A program made the translations under genes and the position numbers. A model generated the notes under the pieces. The model saw only the letters and a program-made list of their open reading frames with translations. It was not told where the DNA came from and made no database searches. From CAZRWD01 sp964603785 (lineage in GTDB: Bacteria > Fermentibacterota > Fermentibacteria > Fermentibacterales > Fermentibacteraceae), in assembly GCA_964603785.1 (NCBI GenBank), contig CAZRWD010000002.1:1-64000 (forward strand): a stretch of DNA of 64,000 bases, written 5' to 3'. This document shows, piece by piece, positions 26,455-34,514 of this stretch (positions within the stretch are counted from its first letter, which is position 1; each line of letters begins with the position of its first letter).

Positions 26455-27681
26455 ATGAAGGCATCGAAGGGTTCCCTCTCGTGGCAGCTCGCATGGCGGT
26501 ACATCAGGAGGCACCCCGAGCGCAGGAGGGTGGCCCTGGCCTCCGTCGTGAGCGTCGCAGGGGTCTCCCTGGGCGTGGCCGCCCTCATAACGGTCATGAG
26601 CGTCCTCGGAGGCCTCGAATCCTTCATCGCCGAGTCCGTCACCGCAGCCGAGTCCCCCGTCGAGATCCTCCCGGCCGACGGGGAGGGCTTCCTCCCGGAG
26701 GATTCCCTCCTCGCCCTGGTCGCGGACCTTCCGGGAGTGCGCTCCGTATCCCCCTTCATCGAGGGCGAGGCGATCGTCAGGAATCCCGGCAGGGACCTCG
26801 AGACGGGATGCAGGATCAGGGGGATCGATCCCGACGGCGCGGCCGCGGTGCCCGGGAGCATCTCGTACGGAGGGCTCGAGCTCAGGACCCCGGACGGGTT
26901 CCCCTGCACCGTGGTCGGCCTCTACCTCGCCGAAGACCTCTACCATCCCCTTGGAGACACCCTTCTCTTCTTCCCCCCACGCGCCTTCTTCAGCTCCGGC
27001 GGGATCCAGGTGGGGAGGGCGGTTCTGTCGGGAGCGGTCGAGACGGGCCTGCCGATGAACGACCGCATGCTGGCATACGTACCTATCGAGCTGGCCTCGA
27101 GATTGTTCCTGCCGGGCGGAGGCTTCTCGGGGCTGGCGGTGGCCCTCGAGCCCGGCGTCGACCCCGAAGGGGTCGCAGCCGCCATCGCCCCGATGCTCCC
27201 GCCGTCCATGAAGGCGAGGACGTGGCGCGAGGGCAACCCATCCCTGGCCGCCTCGATGGAGCTCGAGAGGATCGGCTCCTTCTCCGCCATCCTCCTGATA
27301 ACCCTGGTGGCGACCTTCAACATAGTGGGGACCATCTCGAGGTCGGTCGTGGAGAGGAGGAGGGACATCTCCATCCTGAAGGCCATGGGCGCAGGCCGCA
27401 GGCTCGTGCTGGACGTGTTCCTCTGGGAGGGGATGATGGTGGGTGCGGCCGGGGTCGCCTCAGGCCTGGTCCTGGGCCTGGCCATGTGCTGGCTGGTGGG
27501 GGGGACCGGCCTGATCAGCCTCCCCGACGTCTACTCCTTCCACGAGAGGATCCCGGTCCTCGTGGACCCGGCCGTCGTCGCCCTGGTGTGCGCGTCGTCC
27601 TTCGGGCTGAGCCTCCTGTCGGCCTTCCTCCCGGCGCTCAGGGCCTCGGCCCTGGATCCTCTGGCGGGGCTCCGGTCGTGA
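26455..27681 (+). CDS. ABC transporter permease, LolC/E-FtsX-like
   Basis: 408 residues. An N-terminal membrane segment (VALASVVSVAGVSLGVAALITVMSVLGGLE) is followed by a large periplasmic domain (about 55-270) and three C-terminal membrane helices in an FtsX domain (SAILLITLVATFNIVGTISRSVVERRRDISILKAMGA). This is the layout of LolC/LolE, which release lipoproteins from the inner membrane, and of related MacB-like permeases. No LolD ATPase is encoded in the operon, so one must be supplied in trans. No Shine-Dalgarno. Its stop overlaps the next start as GTGA. Confidence 0.88.
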   Translation: MKASKGSLSWQLAWRYIRRHPERRRVALASVVSVAGVSLGVAALITVMSVLGGLESFIAESVTAAESPVEILPADGEGFLPEDSLLALVADLPGVRSVSPFIEGEAIVRNPGRDLETGCRIRGIDPDGAAAVPGSISYGGLELRTPDGFPCTVVGLYLAEDLYHPLGDTLLFFPPRAFFSSGGIQVGRAVLSGAVETGLPMNDRMLAYVPIELASRLFLPGGGFSGLAVALEPGVDPEGVAAAIAPMLPPSMKARTWREGNPSLAASMELERIGSFSAILLITLVATFNIVGTISRSVVERRRDISILKAMGAGRRLVLDVFLWEGMMVGAAGVASGLVLGLAMCWLVGGTGLISLPDVYSFHERIPVLVDPAVVALVCASSFGLSLLSAFLPALRASALDPLAGLRS

Positions 27682-28694
27682 CTGCGCCGGTCCCCCTGCT
27701 CCTCCTCCTGTACGCCTTCTCTCCGGCGGACTCGTGCAGGGCCCTCCTCTCCATCGCGGATGTCCCCGAATCGGCGGTTCTCTACGCCGAGCTGGCAGCC
27801 ACCGCGGGCGGCGACGGGCCTATCCTCCTGGCAAGGGTCCTGGAGCTCGCGGGCAGGTTCGAGGAGGCTGCCTCCTGCTATGCCTTCGCCTCGGGCGGGG
27901 CTTCCGACGGCGCTACGGCGGGCTGGCTCGGGGACCGCAGGGCGGGATCCCTTCCGCTCGACACGGTGCTCGTCCTGAAGGCCTCCATAACGAACGAGGG
28001 ACCGGCCCGCGCATACGACCTGACGGTCGTGATGCCCGTACCGAGATCGCACCCGCCCTACCAGCGCCTCGAGATCCTCGGGGGGGCGATGACGCCCGGC
28101 GACGGGGTCCTGGTGGGCCGGGTGGACGGCCTGCCCCCGGGCGAGACCGCGGTGCTCCCCGTTGTCGTGCGCGTGGTGCAGACGCCGCATACCTTCAGAC
28201 CCCTTCCCGAAGTGCTGGGCGGCGTTCCTCTGCGGATGATGGCGGACCTCCTCGAGGCTCTCGAGGTCCCTGTCGAGTTCGAGGGCAGCGGACCCTGCCT
28301 GGAGATGTCGACGGAGCTGGCGGGGCAGCTCTCGGAGCTCGGCCTCGAAGCCTCGGTCGAAGGCGGCCTGGTGAGGAGGGGCGACAGCCTGGTCTTCCAC
28401 GCATGGGACATCGTGACGAACGCGGACGGCGGGATCCCGCTCGACCCGCTGCTCTGGAAGAGCGACTCCATGCGCGCGGTGGGCCACTGCCCCACGGATG
28501 TCATCCCCCTGTGGGACCTCGGACCGACCGACGGGCACGAGCTGAGCGTCTTCTACCCCGGGCAGGAGGCCCGCCTCGCGATATCGCTGGAGGCTTTCCT
28601 CTGCCCCATCGACCCGGAATCGCTCCTGTCGCCCGCGGCATCCCTGCTGCGGGGGGCGGCGGGCGGATCCGGACGGACGGGAGTCGACCGATGA
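27678..28694 (+). CDS. Secreted transglutaminase-like protein
   Basis: 338 residues with an N-terminal signal-like segment (APVPLLLLLYAFSPADS). Residues 18-85 look TPR-like (LLARVLELAGRFEEAASCYAF). Residues 90-180 form a beta domain (ITNEGPARAYDLTVVMPVPR) of the kind that precedes transglutaminase cores. The last part fits a compact transglutaminase-like domain with a possible triad: Cys207 in GSGPCLE, His241 in FHAW, and Asp256 in GIPLDP. Spacing and context match the C...HAW...DP pattern of that superfamily. It could be a peptidase or amide-forming enzyme, or an inactive relative. GTG start overlaps the permease stop. Confidence 0.72.
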   Translation: MTAPVPLLLLLYAFSPADSCRALLSIADVPESAVLYAELAATAGGDGPILLARVLELAGRFEEAASCYAFASGGASDGATAGWLGDRRAGSLPLDTVLVLKASITNEGPARAYDLTVVMPVPRSHPPYQRLEILGGAMTPGDGVLVGRVDGLPPGETAVLPVVVRVVQTPHTFRPLPEVLGGVPLRMMADLLEALEVPVEFEGSGPCLEMSTELAGQLSELGLEASVEGGLVRRGDSLVFHAWDIVTNADGGIPLDPLLWKSDSMRAVGHCPTDVIPLWDLGPTDGHELSVFYPGQEARLAISLEAFLCPIDPESLLSPAASLLRGAAGGSGRTGVDR

Positions 28695-30496
28695 GACGGA
28701 TGACAGCCATTCTCGCGGCCGTCGCCGCACTGTCCTGCGGAGGGGGGGAGGTCGCCGGCCCCGGGGAGACGGCAGCGGCCTACATCGAGGCCATCGGCGG
28801 CAGGGAGGCCGTCGCGGCCGTCGGAGTCATACACACCGTAGACAGCCTGTACATGGCCGGCCTGTCGGGCACGAGCGAGGCGTGGTGGCGGAGGGATCCG
28901 TTCGCCGGCAGGGTCAGGGTGGTCATCGGACCCGTCTCCCAGGACCTTCTCATCTCCGGCGACAGCGTATGGTCGGTCGACAGGAACGGCATGCTGACGC
29001 CGGGCGACGAGACTGCGCAGGCACAGGCGGCACTGGCCAGGGCGACGGTCTTCCAGCAGGCGTTCCTGGATCCGGGCGCACTCGCGGCCGGACCGGACAC
29101 GACGATAGACGGCGAGCCCGCGCACACGCTGCACCTGGATGCCGGCGGGACGCCGGTCACCTTCCACCTGTCCGCCGAGACCCACCTGCCGGTCCTGACG
29201 AGGACCGAGGTGATGGGACTGGTGGTCCACTCGAGGCCCGGCGGGTACAGGGAGACCTGCGGCATCCTCTTCCCGGGCAGCACCCGCGACAGCATCCCCG
29301 CCCTCGGCCAGTCCACGCGGTCGGTTAGCATCCTGGTCGAGTGCAACGTCCGGATACCCGACTCGGTCTTCGTCCTCTCGGGGGGGATCGGCGAGATCGT
29401 CAGGCAGGTGCCGGCGGAGCCGCACCCCTTCTCCCTCGAGGGTCAGCACGTCTATCTCCGGGGCTCCGTCTGCGGCCGCCAGGCCGACTTCCTGCTCGAT
29501 TCCGGGGCGGGGGCCACCGTCATCGACTCGGCCCTGGCGGAGGAGCTCGGGCTGGAGGCGGCGGGCGAGTTCAGCGCCATCGGCCTGGGGGGATCGGCGG
29601 CCTTCTCCTTCGTGGAGGTTCCGGAGTACTCCGCGGCCGGAGCCGCCGTGAGGGGCCAGACGCTTGCAGTGATGCCGCTGGACGAGGTCTTCTACCCTGC
29701 GACGGGCCGCCATCTGGGGGTGGTCCTGGGATATGACTTCCTCTCGCGGTTCGTTGCGGAGATCGACTTCGGAGCCAGGACCATCACCCTCCACGATCCG
29801 GCCGGCTGGTCCTGGACGGGACGTGGCTCGGCCCTCCCCGCGAGGAGGGTCATGAGTCTCCTGGCCATCGAGGTGGTGGTCGAGGACGGCATCCCAGCTA
29901 CACTCCTGCTGGACACCGGTGCGGGCGGCGCGGTCCATCTCGGTCCGCGCTTCTTCGAGGAGAACCCCGGCTTCATGGCGGGCAGGGACACGCTAGGGGT
30001 GACCATGCAGGGAGTGGGGGGCGAGGGGGGTGCGAGCCTGTTCAGGATCGACTCGCTGAGACTCGGAGCCTACACGGTTCCCGGGGGCCTCTCCACCAGG
30101 ATCGGGGAGATCCCCGTCCTCGGCCGGTTCGACGGCATACTCGGGGTCGCGGTTCTCTCCAGGTTCGTGGTGACCCTCGACTACGCAGGTTCCAGGGTGA
30201 TCCTCGAGCCTTCGTCATCCTTCACCGAGGGCCTCCCGGAGAACATGACCGGTCTCGGCGCGAGGACGGACGGGATCCGCGTCGTGGTGGACGAGGTCAT
30301 CGCCGGATCCCCCTCGGAGGAGGCGGGGATCCTGCCCGGCGAAGCGATCCTGGCGGTGGACGGTCGTGATCCCGGGGCTGATCCCGCGAGGCTCGAGGAG
30401 ATGCTCCAGGGATCTCCGGGCGACCGGCGCGAGCTCCTGCTGGACGGGCCGTCCGGACGCCGTACCGTGACGCTGCTCCTCAGGCGCCTTCTCTAG
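28691..30496 (+). CDS. Lipoprotein with LolA-like, tandem retropepsin-like and PDZ domains
   Basis: 601 residues. Lipoprotein signal MTAILAAVAALSC. Residues about 25-220 read as a LolA-like beta fold (YIEAIGGREAVAAVGVIHTV; ETHLPVLTRTEV). Two retropepsin-type aspartic protease units follow: LLDSGAGATVID with Asp270 and LLDTGAGGAVHLG with Asp408. Both active-site loops are in one chain, giving a built-in dimer. A C-terminal PDZ domain covers about 515-601 (IAGSPSEEAGILPGEAILAVDG). It is anchored in the envelope, facing the periplasm or surface. ATG overlaps the transglutaminase-like gene stop as ATGA. Confidence 0.85.
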   Translation: MRRMTAILAAVAALSCGGGEVAGPGETAAAYIEAIGGREAVAAVGVIHTVDSLYMAGLSGTSEAWWRRDPFAGRVRVVIGPVSQDLLISGDSVWSVDRNGMLTPGDETAQAQAALARATVFQQAFLDPGALAAGPDTTIDGEPAHTLHLDAGGTPVTFHLSAETHLPVLTRTEVMGLVVHSRPGGYRETCGILFPGSTRDSIPALGQSTRSVSILVECNVRIPDSVFVLSGGIGEIVRQVPAEPHPFSLEGQHVYLRGSVCGRQADFLLDSGAGATVIDSALAEELGLEAAGEFSAIGLGGSAAFSFVEVPEYSAAGAAVRGQTLAVMPLDEVFYPATGRHLGVVLGYDFLSRFVAEIDFGARTITLHDPAGWSWTGRGSALPARRVMSLLAIEVVVEDGIPATLLLDTGAGGAVHLGPRFFEENPGFMAGRDTLGVTMQGVGGEGGASLFRIDSLRLGAYTVPGGLSTRIGEIPVLGRFDGILGVAVLSRFVVTLDYAGSRVILEPSSSFTEGLPENMTGLGARTDGIRVVVDEVIAGSPSEEAGILPGEAILAVDGRDPGADPARLEEMLQGSPGDRRELLLDGPSGRRTVTLLLRRLL

Positions 30497-30521
30497 CCGG
30501 GCGGGGCGGCCCTTCAGGGGG

Positions 30522-31553
30522 TCATGCGGGTGGAGCGGCGCCCCCCCCGGAGACGTAGGCGAGAAGAAGGTCGCGCGTTGCCCTGAGACCCTTCTCGTGA
30601 GTCCTCTCCATGCCGTGCGAGGCCGACACGCCCGGACCGATCAGAGCCACCCTCAGATCGCAGCCCGCCGCGAGGGCGGCATGGCCGTCGGACCCGTAGA
30701 AGGGGAAGACGTCCAGCCGGAAGGGGATCCCGGCGGCCCGGGCGATCTCCGTCAGCTCGCGCCTCATGCCGAGGTCGTAGGGGCCGTTCGAGTCCTTCAC
30801 GCAGATGGAGACGGCTGTCTCGACGCCCGTGACCCTTTCTCCGACCACGCCCATGTCCACCACCAGCATCCTGGTCGCGCTCGCGGGGATCCCGGCCGAG
30901 GCTCCGTGGCCGACCTCCTCGAAGTTCGTGAAGAAGAAGCAGGTGCGGCTCTCCGACAGGGCTCCGGCCCCGAGCGAGAGCATGGCGTCGGCCATCACGG
31001 CGCACCCGGCCTTGTCGTCGAGGAACCTCGACTTGACGAAGCCGGCCTCCGTGACCTCGAACCTCGGGTCGAAGCAGATGAAGTCCCCCACGCCCACCCC
31101 GAGGGCTTCGAGGTCCTTCGGGCCGCCGGCCTCGACGTCGAGGCGGACGTGCATGTTCTCCTGCCTGCGCTCCGTGGAGCCCGCGTCCTTGTTCACGTGG
31201 GCGGCGGGGTTGTCCAGGAGCAGGGTGCCCCTGAGCCTCCCTCCGGCGGAGGTGAACACCGTCAGGTACTCCGCCTCGAAAGAGGGCAGGACCAGCCCGC
31301 CGATCCTGGAGAAGGAGAGGGTGCCGTCGCTCCTCAGACCGCTCACCATGGCGCCGAGGGTGTCGAAGTGGCCGGAGACCACCAGATCGGGCGCATCGGT
31401 CGCGCCGGCCAGGACGCCGCCCTTGTTCGTCCTGCGGACAGGGATGTCTGCGGAGGCGGCCAGATCCTCGACGAGGCGGGCGGCCTCCCCGGTCATGCCG
31501 GACGGTGAGGGAACGGCCTCCAGGTCTCCCAGTATCTCCACGATCCTGTCCAC
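30522..31553 (-). CDS. M42 family metallo-aminopeptidase
   Basis: 343 residues. M42 (glutamyl aminopeptidase/FrvX-like) enzymes are cytosolic di-metal peptidases. Seen: SGHFDTLG (first ligand and catalytic Asp), RFLDDKAGC, NFEEVGHGAS with the catalytic Glu pair, VVDMG, and the last His in SHGMERTHE. The start is the GTG preceded by GGAGG at five bases, since further upstream there is no better signal and the coding frame runs through the thiL stop. It converges on the retropepsin operon with only 25 bases between stops. Confidence 0.9.
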   Translation of the reverse strand: MDRIVEILGDLEAVPSPSGMTGEAARLVEDLAASADIPVRRTNKGGVLAGATDAPDLVVSGHFDTLGAMVSGLRSDGTLSFSRIGGLVLPSFEAEYLTVFTSAGGRLRGTLLLDNPAAHVNKDAGSTERRQENMHVRLDVEAGGPKDLEALGVGVGDFICFDPRFEVTEAGFVKSRFLDDKAGCAVMADAMLSLGAGALSESRTCFFFTNFEEVGHGASAGIPASATRMLVVDMGVVGERVTGVETAVSICVKDSNGPYDLGMRRELTEIARAAGIPFRLDVFPFYGSDGHAALAAGCDLRVALIGPGVSASHGMERTHEKGLRATRDLLLAYVSGGGAAPPA

Positions 31554-31578
31554 TCGTCCTCCGTCCCCGGGACCGGCG

Positions 31579-32523
31579 TCACGCGAAGTGATCGTAGCCG
31601 CCGCCCCCTGCAATTTCGTTCCCGTCGAAGGTCGCCCTGACTCCCGAGCCCGGCAGCGCGACCCCTATCCTCGAATAGCCGCAGGACTCGAAGTCCATCC
31701 CCGTGGGGGCCCCGAAGAGCAGGACGAAATCCTCTCCGGCGGAGCATGCGTCGCCCGGCCTCCCCTGGGCCGGGGGCAGGAGGGGGACCCTCTCGAGGTC
31801 CAGGCGGACCGACACGCCGCTCTCGGCCGCGAGATGCCCCGCCTCGGAGATCACCCCGTCGGAGACGTCTATGGCGCACCTCACCCCCCGCGACCTCAGA
31901 AGCCTCGCCTCCTCGAAGCAGGCCCTGGGCGAGAGGAATGACCTGAGCTGCCCGAGGACCTCGGCGGACACCGGATTGCGCGGGTCCATGCCCGGACCCT
32001 CCAGACCGCCGGCCTCCTCCATCAGCCGGGCGATGTCGAGGGCTCTCCCGACAGGTCCGGTCAACCAGATGCAGTCGCCCGCCCTGAGGGCGCTCCTGCG
32101 AAGGAGGGTTCCCGGGTCACCACCCTCCCCGAGCGCCGTGACGGTTATGCAGGGAAGTTCCGATGCGACGGTCTCGCCCCCCGCCACCGGGCAGTCCGGG
32201 CGGGAGAGCAGCCCTTCGTAGAAGGCGCGCAACCACTCCCACTCGGTGTCCGGCGGGACGGCCAGGGAGACGAGCGCTGCGGCCGGCTCGGCCCCCATCG
32301 CGGCCAGGTCGCTGAGGGAGGCCTCCAGGAGGCGCCTCCCCAGGACCGCCGGATCGCACCACCAGAGATGGAAGTGCCTTCCCTCCAGGAAGGTGTCCGT
32401 CGTGAGAACAGGGCAGCGGCAGGGTCCGAGGACCGCGGCATCGTCACCTGCAAGCGCGAGCCCGGGGAACGCGGACCTCAGCAGCGACAGGAAGCCCCTC
32501 TCGCCCAGGTCCCTCAGCCTCAA
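31579..32523 (-). CDS. thiL: Thiamine-monophosphate kinase
   Basis: 314 residues. It phosphorylates thiamine monophosphate to the active diphosphate. The N-terminal GDDAAVLG, the TTDTFLEGRHF metal/phosphate segment, SDLAAMGAEPAA, and the second-domain DVSDGVISEAGHLA match ThiL. The TTG start lies directly behind an 11-base G tract (minus strand) that must serve as the Shine-Dalgarno. No thiamine riboswitch is seen; the gene is read from the mtnP promoter. Other thiamine genes are absent. Confidence 0.93.
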   Translation of the reverse strand: MRLRDLGERGFLSLLRSAFPGLALAGDDAAVLGPCRCPVLTTDTFLEGRHFHLWWCDPAVLGRRLLEASLSDLAAMGAEPAAALVSLAVPPDTEWEWLRAFYEGLLSRPDCPVAGGETVASELPCITVTALGEGGDPGTLLRRSALRAGDCIWLTGPVGRALDIARLMEEAGGLEGPGMDPRNPVSAEVLGQLRSFLSPRACFEEARLLRSRGVRCAIDVSDGVISEAGHLAAESGVSVRLDLERVPLLPPAQGRPGDACSAGEDFVLLFGAPTGMDFESCGYSRIGVALPGSGVRATFDGNEIAGGGGYDHFA

Positions 32524-32525
32524 GT

Positions 32526-32536
32526 CCCCCCCCCCC
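32526..32536. repeat. C11/G11 homopolymer tract at the thiL ribosome-binding site
   Basis: Eleven C on the plus strand, read as G11 on the sense strand of thiL, between the mtnP stop and the thiL TTG start. Length changes would alter Shine-Dalgarno spacing rather than reading frame. Confidence 0.85.
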
Positions 32537-32538
32537 GT

Positions 32539-33396
32539 TCAGGGTTCGAGTATCGGACGCAGGTCCTGCATCCTGCGCGGGTCCCGCCTGTCCGGTGAGG
32601 TGGCGACGGCCTGGGAGGCTGCGTTCCTGCACAGGCCGCAGGAGCCGGAGGGGCCCATCATGCGGGCCGCGGCGGCGATCACCCTCCTCGCCAGCCCGGT
32701 GTTCGCGGAGAGGTTGCCGAGTATCATCTCGAGGCTCACCTCGCCCTCGGCCTCGAACCAGACGTCGTAGTCGGTCACCAGGGCGAGGGTGGCGTAGCAG
32801 AGACCGGCCTCCCTCGCGAGCTTGGCCTCGGGCAGCGCCGTCATGCCGATGACGTCCATCCCGAGCGAGCGGTAGACGCGGCTCTCGGCCCTGGTGGAGA
32901 AGGCCGGACCCTCCATGCAGACGTAGGTGCCGCCGTCGTGGGTGTCCGCCCCGGCCTCCCGGCTGGCCTCGACCAGCACCCTGCGCAGTACGGGACAGAA
33001 GGGGTCGGCGAACTGGACGTGACCCACCACTCCTCCGCCGAAGAACGTCGATGTGCGGATGCCCTTCGTCCTGTCGAAGATCTGGTCGGGCACGACGAAG
33101 TCGCGCGGGGGGATCTCCTCCTTCAGGCTCCCTACCGCCGAGACGGAGATCACCCTCCTGACCCCCGCGGCCTTCAGGGCGTAGATGTTGGCCGCATAGG
33201 GGACCTCGGACGGAGTCAGCGTGTGGCCCTCGCCGTGACGGGCGAGGAAGGCGAGGCCCAGGCCGTCCATCCTCGCCAGGACGAGCTCCGAGGACGGAGT
33301 CCCCCAGGGGGTCTCGATCCTCATCCTCTCCTCCACCTCGACCGAGTCGAGCGAGTAGAGGCCGGTCCCTCCGATGATCCCCGTTCTCTCTTCCAT
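32539..33396 (-). CDS. mtnP: S-methyl-5'-thioadenosine phosphorylase
   Basis: 285 residues. It cleaves methylthioadenosine to adenine and methylthioribose-1-phosphate. IIGGTGLY is at the N-terminus, the phosphate-binding ARHGEGH near 53, VSAVGSLKEE near 85, and CMEGPAFSTRAE near 172. The base-binding Asp is in ALVTDYDVW; Asp here, rather than Asn, favours 6-aminopurine (MTA) over inosine/guanosine, in contrast to punA at the end of the window. ATG with GGAGGG seven bases upstream. It is transcribed divergently from rlmN. Confidence 0.94.
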   Translation of the reverse strand: MEERTGIIGGTGLYSLDSVEVEERMRIETPWGTPSSELVLARMDGLGLAFLARHGEGHTLTPSEVPYAANIYALKAAGVRRVISVSAVGSLKEEIPPRDFVVPDQIFDRTKGIRTSTFFGGGVVGHVQFADPFCPVLRRVLVEASREAGADTHDGGTYVCMEGPAFSTRAESRVYRSLGMDVIGMTALPEAKLAREAGLCYATLALVTDYDVWFEAEGEVSLEMILGNLSANTGLARRVIAAAARMMGPSGSCGLCRNAASQAVATSPDRRDPRRMQDLRPILEP

Positions 33397-33411
33397 TATC
33401 TTCCCTCCGGA

Positions 33412-33440
33412 TTGTGTCCTTCCACGCCGGGCAATATAGC
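33412..33440 (+). promoter_or_regulatory. Candidate bidirectional promoter between mtnP and rlmN
   Basis: On plus, TTGTGT (33412-33417), 17 bases, then TATAGC (33435-33440) point to rlmN. On minus the same AT island reads GCTATATT (TATATT at 33438-33433) and points to mtnP with about 30 bases of leader. One AT-rich core seems to serve both genes. Confidence 0.45.
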
Positions 33441-33464
33441 CGGCATGCGCTGAAAGGGGCTCTC

Positions 33465-34514
33465 CTGGCAGTCGATCGCTCGGACCTCTCCGGAATGGGT
33501 CTCGACGCCCTCTGCACGTGGTTCGCCGTGAGGGGGCAGCCGCGCTGGAGGGCGGTCCAGGTCTTCCGGTGGATGCACGCGCGGCTGGCGGCGGACTTCG
33601 ACTCCATGACCGACCTGCCCCGGAGGCTACGCGAGGAGCTGTCGGAATCCGCTCACATGCAGCGGTTCGCGCCTTCCGCGGAGAGCCGCTCGAGAGACGG
33701 GGCGGTCCGGTACGTGTTCCCCCTGGCCGACGGGCTGAACATCGAGACCGTGCTCCTTCCGGCCGGGAGCAGGCTGACGGCCTGCCTGTCGTCCCAGGCC
33801 GGGTGTCCGCTCGGATGCGTCTTCTGCATGACGGGCAGGGTCGGGTTCGCCAGGAACCTCACCCCCGGAGAGATAGCGGGGCAGCTCGACGCACTTGCCG
33901 GGCTCTCTCCCGGGAGGATCACGAACGTGGTGTTCATGGGCATGGGAGAGCCCCTGCTGAACACGGGGGCTGTCCTGGAGGCTGTCGACATCATCACGAG
34001 CCCGGAGGGAGCCGGCATCGGGACCAGACACGTGACCGTCTCCACCGTGGGCATCCCGTCGGAGATCGCGAGGCTGTCGTCGGCACCGGGCCAGGTGGGC
34101 CTGGCCGTGTCCCTGCACAGCGCATCGCCCCGCACCAGGCTGCGCATGGTCCCCTCTTCGGCCAAATGGCCTCTCCCGGAGCTCCGGTCGGCCGTGTCCG
34201 CCTACTCCAGGGCGAAGAAGCGTCCCGTCACGCTCGAGATCTGTCTGGTGGAGGGGATCAACGACTCCCCGGCCGAGGCCTCGGCGCTGGCATCCTTCTG
34301 CGCCGGGCTCGACTGCAAGATCAACGTCATACCGTGCAACCCCGTCGAGGGCCTGTCGTGCAGGCGCCCCGGCAGGGAGCGAACACGGGCCTACGTGGAT
34401 ATCCTGGAGCGGGCTGGAGCCAGGGTCAGCCTCAGGCGGTCCCTCGGCTCGGACGCCGGAGGGGCCTGCGGCCAGCTGGGGTCGTCCCTCGGGGAGGCCG
34501 GCGTCAGGGGGTGA
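33465..34514 (+). CDS. rlmN: Dual-specificity 23S rRNA (A2503) / tRNA (A37) methyltransferase RlmN
   Basis: 349 residues from a CTG start. This radical SAM enzyme makes C2-methyladenosine in 23S rRNA and some tRNAs. The CxxxCxxC cluster is CPLGCVFC from Cys114; GMGEPLLN, HSASPRTRLRMVP, and the C-terminal catalytic Cys in ACGQLGSS are present. The first in-frame ATG (33495) would remove part of the N-terminal domain. The CTG has AAAGGGG six bases upstream, and the mRNA from the candidate -10 would start about 20 bases before it. The 3' end overlaps the converging outer-membrane protein gene by 11 bases. Confidence 0.92.
   Translation: MAVDRSDLSGMGLDALCTWFAVRGQPRWRAVQVFRWMHARLAADFDSMTDLPRRLREELSESAHMQRFAPSAESRSRDGAVRYVFPLADGLNIETVLLPAGSRLTACLSSQAGCPLGCVFCMTGRVGFARNLTPGEIAGQLDALAGLSPGRITNVVFMGMGEPLLNTGAVLEAVDIITSPEGAGIGTRHVTVSTVGIPSEIARLSSAPGQVGLAVSLHSASPRTRLRMVPSSAKWPLPELRSAVSAYSRAKKRPVTLEICLVEGINDSPAEASALASFCAGLDCKINVIPCNPVEGLSCRRPGRERTRAYVDILERAGARVSLRRSLGSDAGGACGQLGSSLGEAGVRG

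Noticed and set aside
32526..32536. The C11 tract as a frameshift in mtnP or thiL
   Set aside because: Both coding regions are complete outside the tract; it lies between stop and start.
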